Below are positions 43,548 through 55,774 of a stretch of DNA of 64,000 bases, one piece after another. Within the stretch, counting starts at the first letter, position 1; every line of letters starts with the position of its first letter. The notes under the pieces are model-generated. The model did not search any database. It was not told the DNA's origin and saw only the letters and a program-made list of their open reading frames with translations. The translations under genes and the position numbers were made by a program. The DNA is from Massariosphaeria phaeospora (lineage: Eukaryota; Ascomycota; Dothideomycetes; Pleosporales): contig JAADJZ010000002.1 in assembly GCA_011032825.1 (NCBI GenBank), positions 2,232,001-2,296,000 of the forward strand, written 5' to 3'.

Positions 43548-45929
43548 ATGGAATCGCGCGGAGGCAGTCTCGATACCCGCCCAAGAAACCGCCCGGCAAT
43601 AGCCCGCAAATCAGTGAGTGTAGAAAGATGAGACCTCCAAAGTGCTGGCTGACATTCGTGACGTAGTGTGACCCCTGTCGTTCTAGGAAGGTTAGTATAT
43701 CAAAAAAGAGTGTACACAACGACGGCTGCTAACATGCTATTGTATGGTAGGTTGGCTGCGATAGGGGCTCGCCATGTTCGAATTGTGTCTCGGCGAAACT
43801 CGATTGTACTCACAGTGCGGTCGTATCAAATGCCGCCAGTGCAAGGCAGAGGGTATTGATATCATCCCAATAGTGAGTTCATCCAAAATTCCACTGATTC
43901 TCACTTGGGCTTGTACTCATGTGTTTCCTGCATTCAGCGAACAGAAAATCGACGACATCGCAGCCAGCGTGGACGGCATCAAACGTCTCTTACTGGGCCT
44001 CAATTTGTCTTCGGATTCAAATCCGATGATAGCACAGCCCACTGACCAGCCCGATGTGGCAGATTATCGAGTCGAACAACGTCCGATCTTACCATCTGCC
44101 GCTTTAGACCACTCTGCTCACATCATCGACTTCGTTCGGGCTGTTATAGATGACAAAAGCTTGCGAGATAGCCGGTCTGGTGTAGATGAGACCTTCCGGT
44201 CGCTGGAAAAGCTCGTCCAGACTTTGGAAGATCCAGCCAACACTCGCAACTCTTCGTATCCGGACCGCAAGGTGGGGAATTACCGAAATCGCCCTCCGAT
44301 GCCACCATTGGAGGCCGTCGTCACGGTTTTGCGGTGGGCCAAAGGTATGTAGCTCACCTTGTGGCGTTCTCTTCATTTACTGACACGTATGTCAAGAACA
44401 CCAGCATTATTTCAGAATTGCATGGATATCTCAGGTTCTTCCTCTCGAAAATTTCGCTGAGATATGCCGAAAAGTGTATTTCGCAGTCGATGACTACAGT
44501 GAGATAGAGTTTGTCCTTGCGAACGCGTATTTGTCTTACGTATTCTCTGAACACATCGTGTCGTCTGGGCTCCAAGAATACCGAGAATATTGCCAGGTAT
44601 GCCGAAATAACCTAAATATCGCTCTCGCACGGCTTCCTCTTCTTGTCCCGGCCACGATGGAAGCTGTTGCTGCGTTACTGTTGGGAGTACTACACCCAGG
44701 CTCCAAATGAACATGCGCCCAAGGCTGACACTCTCAACAGGCTTTCAATAATGCGGTCGAAGACTCTACACCTACAATAGCTTGGACTTTCATTTCGGCT
44801 GCCGCGGACCTCTGCCTTACCCTAGGATACCATCGTAATTGCTCCCAACCGATAAGCGACGACTCCCTGCAATCTGCCCAACAGAGTCTGTTTTGGATCG
44901 TACATAGAATTGAAAAAGGACTTTCGCTCAAGCTTAACCGCCCATCTAACATTCGCGATGCCGATGTCAACTTCCCAGATGATGAGAATATGGACCGGGG
45001 GACGAAAATCGCCAGAATCCAGGGCAGGGTTTATGATCAGCTCTATGGACCAGCAGCTCTACAACGACCAAATGATGAACGCGGCCATAATGCTGAAGCG
45101 CTCGCCAAAGAGTTGAGAGACTTGATTGATCAAGGACATCTCGAGATTTATGTATGCCTACCTCGTCTCCATGTCTCTCGGAACCTGCTGATGCATCGTA
45201 GGAAGCCCAGAAATTACCTGTTGGCGATAATGAGGACCCAATGCGAGTAACTTATATGCGATTCGATCTAATCTGTCAATCTTCGCTACTCACTCTTGTT
45301 CTCAGGGCGGTTTCTCCCAAGCCAGGGTTTTTGAACATGGCTTCGGGAGAATGTGTAGCAGCGGCTCGCGAGACGTTAGAAATGCATCACACATGCATGC
45401 TTGGTATGCAGGCCAGCAAGGGCAGCCCTTTCTTGGTGATGAAATACCTCAGCTGGTGAGTTATCCAATTACGTCGGCACCGTTGCACAGAGCCCACGCT
45501 CTTACTTACCACTCGACTCGCAGGGCAATACTGCACGTCCCATTCGTTGCATTTAGTATTCTGTTCACCCGCGCTGTTCAACTCTTGGATATAGATGACC
45601 TAGCCTTCTTAGATCGCTTCGAAGCCTCGTTGCGGCCGGAGGCTGACTCGTCGAAATCTATTACCCACCCATATCGACTATACGAACTACTGTGTCAGGC
45701 TGCGCGTCTCTATATCGAATCTGTCAGCTTCCCAGCCACCGTAGATCCGGTGTTGTCGCAAAAGTTCCCGGGGTTTCTTGGCGAGTTTGAACCTTCGCAC
45801 TTTGGGGAGGTTGGCTCGCCTGGGAGGGATACGTCAATCGATGCCAATACTCAAATGTTTGGGCTGAGTGATTGGTACTACAGTAACCAGCAGATGATGA
45901 GCTTGCTCGACGAGGATATAGCGTTCTGA
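43548..45929 (+). CDS. Zn2Cys6 transcription factor with fungal-specific domain
   Basis: Eight exons: 43548-43613, 43667-43690, 43751-43872, 43938-44344, 44397-44686, 44741-45151, 45202-45455 and 45524-45929. They sum to 659 residues with consistent phases. The zinc cluster reads CDPCRSRKVGC then DRGSPCSNCVSAKLDC, exactly C-x2-C-x6-C-x5-C-x2-C-x6-C. It is split over exons 2 and 3, and exon 2 has only 24 nt (CDPCRSRK). The start at 43548 was chosen because only that frame, MESRGGSLDTRPRN, enters exon 2 correctly. The middle region carries the fungal transcription-factor domain: LCLTLGYHRNCS, RIEKGLSLKLNRPSNIRDAD, GRVYDQLYGPAAL and LICQSSLLTLVLRAV. It is the only regulator in the accessory cluster and probably controls its neighbours. 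Confidence 0.92.
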
Positions 45930-46508
45930 TATCAGCACAAGGAAGTCCACCTGATTTTACAGCAGTGCATATATACACTTGCTAGGCACATCCGTCGGAA
46001 ATCTCGATTGGGGTACGATCATTATGATCGTGTCTAGACCAACCACCAACTCGTTAATGAAACAAAACCGATCTCTTTCCACCGTTAACACCGAGCCAGT
46101 TCCCAACAATTTTCCGTCAGACACCCCTAGCAGGTGCATGACAGCACCACACAATTGTGCGCCACTAGTGAACAATAATTCTGGCAGTAGTTTCAATGGT
46201 TTGACTGCGGCTTGATGATAAGCGCCAGACACGTCATGTACAGGATTCCTACGCCTATATGGCACAGTTCTCCAGGTACAGGATTCCTATGCTGATGTAA
46301 CACAGTTCTACATGGACAGGATTCTACCGGATAGACAACGATTGGCCAATGTGACGATCAACAGGACGGAGCTGCACTTTGAGCACAGCGAGGTAGCCGC
46401 CCACCTTGACACTGCACACATATGTTCAGGCGTCGGCACTGGGCGTACGGAAATCCACTCAATATTCTTAGATTCGAGAGGCTGGCATGCGAAGACTCCG
46501 TAGGCTCC
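45930..46508. repeat. Intergenic region with short ~38-bp degenerate repeat
   Basis: Around 46240-46330 the motif TACAGGATTCCTA with GGCACAGTTCT recurs about three times at 36-38 bp spacing. A related ACAGTTCTACAGG and GCGATTGGCCA pair appears near 47876-47923, on the other side of the dead GMC gene. No gene is recognisable here. Confidence 0.5.
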
Positions 46509-47290
46509 TCACAGCGAGACTTTGAAGTTATCACAGTTACACCATTTACATTTATCGATAGTGTATACACAAGGGGAATCGTTCAACCGCCAAGTCTCCA
46601 GTATCAGCTCACTAGCACGCTCTGCCACAACATAGACCAGGCTTTGAGTGTTACTCTGCGGAATAAGCGGGAATACACTAGTGTCAATCACGCGCAGTCC
46701 TTTGACTCCATATACGCAGAAACTGGGGTCGACTACGTCACCTCTTTCGCGCGGCGCCATTGCGCATGTTCCAACAGAGTGCCAGTTTGTTGTTGAGGCG
46801 AGCTTGACAAACTCGGTTGCTTTTTCCAAGCTCCCTTCGAAGAAGGCTCGAGGGTCATTGCGTTTCCCGTTTGGCTTCAAGATCGACGTAGAGAAAGGCG
46901 CGGCGGCGGCAACAGACTCAAGATATCGAACATGCCGCGCATGAAGTTCTAAGTCGATTGCATTTGTCAAATATCGATGGTCTACCGCAGGAGGCGCCGT
47001 TGCGCTGGAGGATACGATGTACACTGTTCCGGTAGATAATGGGTGCGATAACGCTGTGGCGAGAGTGATGAAGTTGCCTGGTTGTGGATCCGGAACAAGA
47101 CCGGATGTCGTATCACCGCCCCTGGACTGGATTGCGCGGAGAAAACGAAGTACTGTCCGGTCGCTTCTTTTGTATCTTGCAGCAATGTGTGAAGCTTTTC
47201 GGTTCGCACTTTATCCAGCGGATGGTTCCCCATAACGACTGAAGGATGATGTGTCGTGCCTCAGTATCGTTGTCGAAGTCCACTGTCGAG
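46509..47290 (-). pseudogene. GMC oxidoreductase pseudogene (C-terminal part)
   Basis: The minus strand encodes the C-terminal substrate-binding part of a glucose-methanol-choline-type flavoenzyme. It includes NAIDLELHARHVRYLESVAA, the active-site histidine region TNWHSVGTCAMAPRERGDVV and the FAD-contact stretch SVFPLIPQSNTQSLVYVVAE. Further upstream the match moves between frames: DKVRTEKLHTLLQDTKEATG in one and DPQPGNFITLATALSHPLST in another. The N-terminal FAD-binding GxGxxG region is not found. It is a truncated, frameshifted relic inside the accessory cluster. Confidence 0.75.
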
Positions 47291-48538
47291 GACATCCGAA
47301 AGACGTTATCCCGGGGTGGCAAAGGGCCCAGCTTGTAAGACCCGATTAGTTTACGCTTCTCTCCCCAAGGGAGACACACTAGGTTCGGGAGATCGCCTCG
47401 GAAGAGGATTTCGTGGCTGAGAGACTTCTGATCTGATCGGATGTCAAGGCAAATGATCCTAGCTCTTATCTCGACAGCTCGTAAGGTGAGCATATTTGCT
47501 GAGGCCCACTCATAACTCAGCGGGTAGAAAATAGCTCAGAGAAACCGGAAATGGTCGCAAGCATCATACTGCCCCTTTCCGGTGAACATGGAGCAGGCAT
47601 CAATATCCCACCCCCTTGGATCCTCGGCGACTCCGACTGTGCCACAACTGAGCGTTATCTCTGGTTCTCGTATGTGGTGTTACCTGAGAAGGAAGGTAGC
47701 ATTACGGCAAGGCGAAGTTCCGTCGTTAACCATGAGTTCACTACCATGCAATATGCAACACTACGCAGACGTACGCCGCCGGCGAATAAGGGCTCAGAGT
47801 ACGTTCCACGACTTTGGCTCAAGTATTATACAAGTCAGGATCTTCTTTGACCTGCACGCCTAAGCTGATGGGGCACAGTTCTACAGGCAAATCCACATGG
47901 ATGGGGAGCGATTGGCCAGCACCGCAAAAAAACATACTCCTGTCGCATGCACATCAAGTAAGGCAACCGCAGAACTCGACGATATTCCTGACAATTACGG
48001 CGAAGTCATGCGCTAAACAATGTATCTTGGTTTCACCCACTCGGAAGTCCAGACGCCGGCCCTACGGACTGTCAACGACGGATCACTCAATCTCGGACAG
48101 ACGCACTTATCGCCATGAAGATGTTGATCGATGCGGCGATCACGGTCTTGTGTAATGGCTTAGTGATGACTCGAAAGAAAATCGATATTGTGAAGATCTC
48201 TCCAGTGTTGCCTAGAGCATAGCGGCGAGGGCTTACGGAACGGCAACGTGATCATTACATTGAACCAGAGCTGACATGCAACCATGCAACTGCCGAATTC
48301 GGATTCCAAAAAAATCCCTCTAGAATCCAATACCGCTGCAACTTTAGTTATGGTGGACTTATCCACACCGAGATTAGGTTGCCGTAGCTATTGGGTGAGC
48401 TTTCATAAGGCATTCTAAAATCATATGGCGAAAGCCCTTCGAGAATTCTTATATGCTATGGCATTTTGTAATGAGATTCTTTTTGGTGTATCCGCCGGCT
48501 GCTGAAGTAGGAATATTTATCTGACTTCGTGAACTTTA
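47291..48538. other. Intergenic region without recognisable gene
   Basis: About 1.2 kb in which I expected the missing GMC N terminus but found no FAD-binding motif in any frame. Short open frames show no family resemblance. Its right end should hold the 3' untranslated region of the P450 gene. Confidence 0.45.
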
Positions 48539-50368
48539 CTAAGCCACCATGTCCCGTTCAACGAGGCGTATCGGGAGCTCCTTCACCATCTGGATGTTCA
48601 TGTTCGACTCAACGTCATCTCTGAGCTTCCTGATCGCTTCATCTCGCGTCTGTTCCCATGCGGCTTGTCTGTTTCCTTTGTGATTCTGCAATGTCTTCTC
48701 GCTCACCACAAGTTCTAGCGAATGATCTTTCAACATAGACGATATAACCCCTATCATCTCGACCTGTGCAAAGGGCATCCCAGGACATTTGCGCGGTCCG
48801 TAGCCGAAAGGCCAAAAGGTCTCATCGTCCTCGTCGGATATGTTGAGGAAGCGAGTAGGGTCAAATTCGATGGCTGGTGAATGGTGAAGGTCGGCTTTCT
48901 TCGACGCTGGGACAGGTGTCGGAGTCCAGACTGATGGGTTATGGAAGGCTCCACCGACATTTATGAGGCAGGTCGTATATTCGGGAATGGTATGAGACAC
49001 GCCCTTGGAGTCGCGCACTGTGGTTGACGCTATCGTTATCCTAAATATGAATTGGACCACGTTGTAAACACGCAGAACTTCCTGAACTGTGGCCCCAAGG
49101 TATCCTTTTCGTAGTATCTGGTAATCATGTTCAACAGTCCACTCATCCATTGGACGAGTACCAAAATGGGCATCAAGCTCCCTTTGAATTGCACTCTGGT
49201 GTTGAGGATGGACGGCTAATAGGAGAAGGGCGAACGCGAGGCTATTACCCGTAGTCTCATGGCCAGCCATCAATGTGAAAAAGATATTGCCCAAGACACT
49301 TTCCTCTGAGAGGGCACGGTTGTCAGGTCGAGCGGCGGATGGAGTCCCCGCAACTACAACAGACTCCAGAATTGTTTTGTTTCGCTTGGCAGCTACCTCC
49401 TCGATGTTGTCCGTAGCTTTGGCGCGCAGCTGCTGCATGTACTTGGTCCAGTCCGTGAGTGCGATATGTGTATCCTGAAGTGCCTTGAAAGGAAGTATGC
49501 GCATAAGGGTGCGAGGCACTATGAAGATCATGCCGAGACGAGAGACCACCGTAAATAGAGCGTTCTCGAAGCTGATACGGTAACCATCGGCTGGTGGCTT
49601 GCCAGCCTGAGTGTATTCGCGCCAGTCTAGTTTCATGTCGAAGAAAACACTAGCGATGACGTGCAGTGCCAATCGCGAAGTCCAGTGCTTGGCAACCGGA
49701 ATGACAGAATCATCTTGAGCCCATCGTTGAATCAAAGTTCGCGTTTGATGAATAGCCTCATTCCACACCGTCGGCAGTGTCGACGGATTGAGACCATAGG
49801 TGACGACCTTGCGATGTGTCTTCCATTCCTCGCCCTCGACAGATCCGAGAGTTGGACCCCAGATATCGTAGAATTTGAGAATCTTTACCGGTACCTGAAC
49901 AGTATGAAGAGTGAAAAGTTGTTTGATTATAGCGGTATCGCATGTCCAGAGCATGTTTCCGTTCGGGGTCGCTAGGCACAAACTGTCGCTGCCAACCGCT
50001 TGGAAGGGTTCATATCCGAACTTCCAGATGTTCCAGACTTGTGAAAGCCTTGAAATGTCAGCAAAATGAGCGAAGACAACGAATGGTAACCTTACGGTAG
50101 CCAAGGCATCTGCCAGCTACGGGGCAGAAGCTTTACCCAAGGCGCGAGCAGTGGGTAAAGCATAAGCCACCACATATCTGTAATGTGTACGCTAGTCTCA
50201 TCATCAGCAAATTTAAATGTTGAGAACAGACACATGCCCCTACGGTGAATAGTATGTGGGGAACCCCGTCGTTGTCGCGACCCCATGATTTTTTCTCCAT
50301 GTCGAAATTTTGAAGTAGAGAAATGTAACTGAAATGGCCGCGAATGTTATCACGATGATGTTTGCCAT
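48539..50368 (-). CDS. Cytochrome P450 monooxygenase (intact)
   Basis: Three exons, 50368-50244, 50191-50096 and 50048-48539, with introns of 52 and 47 nt, encode 576 residues. The N terminus MANIIVITFAAISVTFLYFK is the ER membrane anchor. Conserved elements appear in order: the I-helix AGHETTGNSLAFAL, a K-helix region ATVQEVLRVYNVV (E-x-x-R), and the haem loop FWPFGYGPRKCPGMPFAQVE matching FxxGxRxCxG. The splice into exon 2 (CTAG acceptor at 50192) was preferred because it gives YYSPVHITDMWWLMLY in frame. The insert between the I-helix and haem regions is a little longer than usual. It should oxidise a lipophilic substrate; position and substrate are unknown. It is the only undamaged P450 of the cluster. 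Confidence 0.9.
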
Positions 50369-50589
50369 GGCCGTGCGATGAAAGCGCTCAAATTGCTGCG
50401 GGGCCGGTCTTGTTCTTAAGTTCCTAAGGGCTGCTCAAGCGCATATGCGCAAGCCTGCTGTGCCACTGGAACGTCAGCCCCCGCCGATTGGTCACGTCGT
50501 CCCGTCACTCAGGTTAAACCGCCTCCACACCTCAGCAACATGCAAGCAAACAAACACGCCATGTCATTATTCGCTCTACCCGACACACT

Positions 50590-51465
50590 TTAAATTTGGG
50601 CAACTGTACCATAAACGATCCCAGAATTCTTCACTCGACGTTTGACCATCAACCTCGCGCCCAATGTCAGCCAGATAAACTCATGAGTCATGGTGCTGTC
50701 TGGTCTCCCTCGAGAGGGCGCAAGCTGGAAATCATACTCATCCAACAACCTCACTAAGATCACTGTAACGATGATGTTCGCCATGAACCGACCAGGACAA
50801 GCCGATCTCCCCGCACCCCATCTATGTGCATGCTCATCGAGAGACTTGAATGGCCTCGCACGATGCATGTTCGCGTCTTCGTTGTAAGAGCGTAGAGCGT
50901 CGTATTTGTCCGGTTCCGCGAATATGTTTTCGTCTTTTTGCTTAGAGCAACTTGGAACACATATCAACTGGCCTTTCCGCAGTCTCAACCCACTAGAAAG
51001 CTCGCAATCCATGAGTAGCTCTCGCGAGTATGCAGTCAATGTAGCTGGGTTGAATCGCAGAGACTCCTTCAACGCAGAGTCGAGCTTGTAAAGCGTGTCG
51101 AAAGCATGTTGGTCCCAGTTCCCGGATACCTCAACATTCTTTTGCCGGATTTCTTCTCGAAGTTTCTCTTGGTACTTTGGATGTTTAGCCAGATCCAGAA
51201 GAGTGTTCACAACCAATATCGCGGTTGGATGCACACCTCCGGCGTTGAGTGCAGATTGGAGCTTCGCCAGAAAGCGGGGATCTCTTTCTTGTTCAGTCTG
51301 TGCTTTATCTAGCATAAATTCTAACGAGGTGTTCGCGGGTGCAGGATTTTTGGTGTTCTTGCGAATTTTCAAGCTAGGAATGGCAAAGTCTGCTATCCTT
51401 TTCATGTCGTGTTCGAGTTGCCATTTGGCGGGAATCAGCCACACGATCCAAGGTTGGAGAGTCAC
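50590..51465 (-). pseudogene. 5'-truncated cytochrome P450
   Basis: The frame covers the C-terminal 60% of a P450. It begins at TLQPWIVWLIPAKWQLEHDM and runs through LNAGGVHPTAILVVNTLLDL (a degenerate I-helix without the usual AGxxT), ALKESLRFNP (K-helix ExxR) and the haem loop HRWGAGRSACPGRFMANIIV. The N-terminal anchor and first 200 or so residues are absent, and the sequence just upstream does not resemble P450. Motifs are of the CYP68/ent-kaurene-oxidase-like type, as in the neighbouring split gene. It is probably a relic, although an expressed truncated protein cannot be excluded. Confidence 0.75.
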
Positions 51466-52366
51466 GGGGTCCGCTCGGTCAGGTCCGCTCTCTCCCTTCG
51501 CAGTCGCCAGTCTTCTAACGCCAGTGGCTCCCGCTCGAGGACGGTAGGCATCAGGCTTGACAGCAACAAAGAGAATGAAAGTCAGATTGAGTTGAGAGAT
51601 CTTGGAAGAGCGGGTGCGAACAGCTCCGACCCGGAAATTCCCTAGTCGACTCTTAGTCGTCGCCTACACCCGCTAGGTCGAACTGACCCGTGTATACGAC
51701 ACGTTGCATGTCCATATGCTTGATGGTACAGGAGCGAGACGGTTTCCTTTGTTCTATATGAACTTAAGCAAGATGTGTATGTATGGGAGAAAAGCGTAAC
51801 AGGTATACTTTTCTCATTTTTTAGTAGCACAGTAGACGTCTTCGGCGTTAAATGTATTCCCACCTATTTACGGATTCCACGATCACCCAGGTGTAAGGTG
51901 CCTGGCATAACCAAGCGCAATACTCGCCCACCTAGGTCGATAAGCGCCCATGTCTCTAGAGCCTATGTCCAGATCATAGCTGCCCGTGATATCTCCACGT
52001 GGAGGTTTTTCGAGAGGAAGCGGATCTGAGTCTCGCCGGCGTAGTCCCGAATGTGGGATGAGGAACCAAAACGAGAGCCGATCATGATTGGTGAAGACAC
52101 CGTTGTACATGCCGCGTCGAAGGACGTTGCGGATATTGGTGCCACATTGCCGGGTCTACTGGACGCCAATCCAATGTTAAAAACGATCAGCGCTTTTCAG
52201 GCGCTCTTTCACCACCTACTCTGACGTTACCATGCATTGCTCAAACAAATTAAGCGCCCGATTGTATCGTGTACGTGGACGACCTATGATGAGCACGAAA
52301 CTTTATTATCACTACACCACTACCGACTATGCCGCGTAGCCGCATATGCACTTCCGCGGGCGTCGC
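51466..52366. other. Intergenic region without recognisable gene
   Basis: About 0.9 kb between the truncated and the split P450. I searched it for the missing P450 N terminus and found none. No repeats stand out. Confidence 0.45.
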
Positions 52367-52696
52367 TCAAAACGGGCAAGTTCCTTCCTTTTTCCTAATC
52401 AGCATCCGGTCCCACGGGTATGGAAACAAGAACTCGTGGACCAAGATGTTCTTGGGCCGCTTGGCACCAGGCAGAAACTTGAACTCGTACTCGGTGACCA
52501 ACTTCGTGAACAAAATCTTGAGCATGACGCTCGCAAAGAACCTTCCTGGGCATGCCGTTTTGCCGAATCCGAAATTCAGAACGGTCGTATCGGGGCTCGA
52601 GAAGTGATGCTCTACGCTCTCCTTCTCTTGCCTTTTGCGATAATTCCGGAGTCCATCGAAAACTCCGGGGTCGCGAACAGCGGCGTTTTCGATAGC

Positions 52697-52704
52697 GTGG
52701 GTAG
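52697..52704 (+). repeat. hAT target-site duplication, left copy
   Basis: GTGGGTAG directly abuts the left terminal inverted repeat and is repeated exactly at 55767-55774. An 8-bp duplication is the hallmark of hAT insertion. Confidence 0.95.
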
Positions 52705-55700
52705 CAGAGATGTCAACAATCAATCCAGATTGCGAGATTAAATTGATTGATTGATTTGTCATCAATCAATCAATCAATCTCGCAGGCGCTCTCATAGCAA
52801 TCAATTCAATCTGAGATGCCTGGATTGATTGGATTGAATTGATAACGATCCACGCCCCCCCTCCCTCGCCCCCCTCCCTAACTTTGGTGTTGCTGAGGGC
52901 GTAAAGTAGCCAAAATATAAATTGCCTAAGTTCGATTCTCGCCAAAAACGTAAATATCAAAATATTTTCGCTTAGCTGCCTATCTTAGGCTTAGCGCTGC
53001 CGTGTAAAATTTTCCGAACATCTCGATTTCCTACGCGCCTCTCAACGCGTACATCTACACTCTCATTGCCGCCGCCCACGCCGCCTACAGTACGTATTTT
53101 TGACGCGCTTTTCGCTCGTACGCTTACCTGTTAGATGAACTGTAACCTCCCCGCCGTATTTTCGCAGCGCGTCGATCGCGAGGCAACGCAACCGTCGGGT
53201 GCTGCGTCATCCTACCAGGCAACCGATACCGATTCTACGATCGACGATACGCCCGCCTACGATCCGTTTACTGCCTCTGCCGATGGAGATTACCAAGGCC
53301 TAGATTAGACGCGCGTCCTAAATCTGATAAAGCCACCGTACAGCGCAAAGCGCAAACGCGAGAGCTAGGTGTTTCAACATGGCTGGCGCCTATGGCACCG
53401 AAAAGAGGAGGCGATATACTGGCTCTGCAAGTTTTGCTACACACACAAATCAATGGGTGGATTATACAAAGCGGCAGAGGCTACCTCAGCTATAGCGCGG
53501 CATCTCGGCGAGCAGAAACCCGGCCATGGTGTTGACAGAGGTGGCCCTATAACGTTCAAAAAGGAAGCCTCTATCGTCGCGCATTTGCACCGCCGTGGCC
53601 TCGGCGTCAGCCAAGCGGTTGCCAATGAGATTGTCGACAGCTTCTCGCCGCGCGTTTTTCAACAGGCGCTCATTGACTGGATTGCGACTGACAATCAAGC
53701 TCTCCGCGTTATCGAGGTGCCTGCGTTTCGTGAGATGATCCAGGCAGCCAATCCGCTCGCCGAGCGCGCTCTCTGGCGGAGTCACAATACGGCGCGGGCG
53801 TACATCATGGAGGAATACAACGCCTACCTGCCTGCTGTTGTTAGCTACCTAAAACAGGCGCGCTCAGCGATCCACATCTCATTTGACAATTGGACGTCAA
53901 TCGGCGGCAAACGGGCGCTTACTGGAATCTGCGTACATCACCTAAACGCAGCGAGCGAGCAGGTAGACTACCTGCTTGGCCTGCTGACGCTGTCGGGCGA
54001 GCACTTCGGCGCAAACGTTGCAGCAATCGTAAGCTCAACTCTCCGTACGTTTCATATAGGAAAAGAAGCCCTAGGTTACTTTGTACTTGATAACGCTTTC
54101 AACAACGACACCGCAATCAACGCCCTAGCAGAGGAGTACGGCTTCAACGCAAAGCACTAGAGATTGCGCTGCACCTGCCACATACTCAATCTCGCCGCCT
54201 GGCGCGTAATATTTGGCCAAGATCGTGAGGCGTTTGAGAACTCGAATGACACTCTCGCTGTACGTACGCCTCGCTCTCTCAAATCAACCTAGCTAACCTA
54301 TACAGGCAGAGGAGGAGTACATGAACGAGTGGCGCAAAGCTGGCCCGCTTAGAGTACTGTTTGACGTCATCGCCTCAATATGTACTCCGCAGGCTCGTAA
54401 AGTTGCTGGAGCGCTTTCAACAGGATGAGGCTACTCAGCTAGGCACCGCTACACCCAAATTTACGCCTAAGGAGCTCAAAAGACTAGTTAAGACGCGCTG
54501 GAATTCTTACTACGACTGCTTTGAGCGCGCTGTTGAGCTACGGGCGCCACTTGATGATTATATGGCGCACAAATCAGGCGAGTACAATCGCCACACAGCT
54601 CGCCGCTAACCTCGCGCAGTTGCTCGCCCTCTCGACGCCAGCAAATCTCGCCTGTTTATTAGAGAGGGCGGGCTTACAGGCAAAGATTGGGCTACTATAA
54701 CGGAGTATCTCGAGCTGCTCAAGCCTTTCAAGGAGGCGACTAGCTGGCTTGAAGGCCGAGGCAGCGCTGGCCGTCATGGCGCGATCTGGGAAATGATCCC
54801 TACGTTTGAGTGGCTTACTAATGCGCTGGAGGCTCTGCGTGAGCGAGTTGACGCCGTGGATTACAACGATCCCGACGCGCCTGAGGATCACGTCAAAACC
54901 AACCTCAATCTCGCTATATCTAAGATTGAGGAGTACTACGCAAAGTTTGAGGACGCCCCAGCGTATTACGCTGCCCTACGCCTTCATCCCGCCTACAACA
55001 ATTACGTTGATATCGCCTGGAGAGTACCGCCAGATGATGACGTAGATGGCCACCCGCGAGAGGGGTGGCTAGAGGCCAACAACAAGGGCTTTCAACTGCT
55101 CTGGGCGAGAGCCAAGGAGAAAGCTGCCGCTGCCGATCCTGAGTCACCACAGGCGCCCTAAAGTAAGAAACTACGGCCTGATTACGCACTCAATTGCACC
55201 GAGTTTATGAGGGCTACGATGAAAGAGGGGGAAACTCTTATGGATATGGAGGACGAGTATGAACTGTGGAGATCAGAAAAAGCACTTGATCCCTCTCACA
55301 AGCTCGCTCAGCAGCCGATCGCCTACTGGCTGTCAAAAGAGCAACAGTACCCCGTCTTGGCACAGTTTGCTATGGATATTTTGAGTATCCCTGCCGCTGC
55401 GGCAGATTGCGAGAGGACCTTCAGTGAATTGGCAGATTTACTAGGCGTACGGAGATTGCGGATGCTCCCTGACCTACTCTCGGCGCTGCAGAGCCTTCGC
55501 TCCTGGAAACGCCTTGGAATCCAGAAGTCTAAAACGCCCTACAAACCTAGCTATATACCAGACCTGACGATTTGCCAAATCAACGAGTACTTGAACCAAT
55601 TCACTGAGTTTGGGGCTGAGGAGTAGGATTACTAATCAATCAATCCAATTCAATCCGAAAACTCGTCAAATCTTATCAATCAATCCAATCAAGCTAGGCA

Positions 55701-55766
55701 GAGATTTTTGAGCAATCAATCAAGCTCGCGGCAGCGAGCTTGATTGATTGATTATTGACAACTCTG
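52705..55766 (+). mobile_element. hAT-family DNA transposon (3,062 bp, defective)
   Basis: Terminal inverted repeats of 21 bp with two mismatches mark the ends: CAGAGATGTCAACAATCAAT on the left and the reverse complement of CAGAGTTGTCAATAATCAAT on the right. An 8-bp target duplication (GTGGGTAG) flanks them. Both subterminal regions are packed with AATCAATC/GATTGATT units (52738-52830 and 55632-55756), which are probably transposase-binding sites. The interior holds a hAT transposase with several stops, so this copy can only move if another copy supplies the enzyme. Confidence 0.95.
53135..55626 (+). pseudogene. hAT transposase, inactivated
   Basis: A zinc-finger BED-like N-terminal part is suggested by WLCKFCYTHKSMGGLYKAAE with RHLGEQKPGH. 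The RNase-H-like core includes HISFDNWTSIGGKRALTGIC, GYFVLDNAFNNDTAINALAE, RLRCTCHILNLAAW and TRWNSYYDCFERA. The C-terminal hAT dimerisation region is QQPIAYWLSKEQQYPVLAQF with SIPAAAADCERTFSELADLL. In-frame TAG codons occur at 53306, 53366 and 54158. The first two look like TGG-to-TAG changes. A frame change lies near 54385, and TAA codons at 54607 and 55159 interrupt later parts. One genuine-looking intron (GTACGTAC donor near 54260, acceptor near 54306) is retained. Confidence 0.85.
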
Positions 55767-55774
55767 GTGGGTAG
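55767..55774 (+). repeat. hAT target-site duplication, right copy
   Basis: Exact copy of GTGGGTAG at the right border of the element. On the host (minus) strand it reads CTACCCAC and lies in the codons for P-T-H of the P450. Confidence 0.95.

Noticed and set aside
43514..43613. Upstream ATG at 43514 as start of the Zn2Cys6 regulator
   Set aside because: Its frame does not enter the zinc-cluster micro-exon in phase; the ATG at 43548 does.
45456..45523. Reading through the last intron of the regulator
   Set aside because: The 68-nt segment has GTGAGT and CAG borders, and splicing restores the expected SW-AILHVPF sequence in a different frame.
52738..52830. AATCAATC runs as an ordinary microsatellite
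   Set aside because: They occur in mirror positions at both ends of the hAT element, so they are better explained as subterminal repeats.
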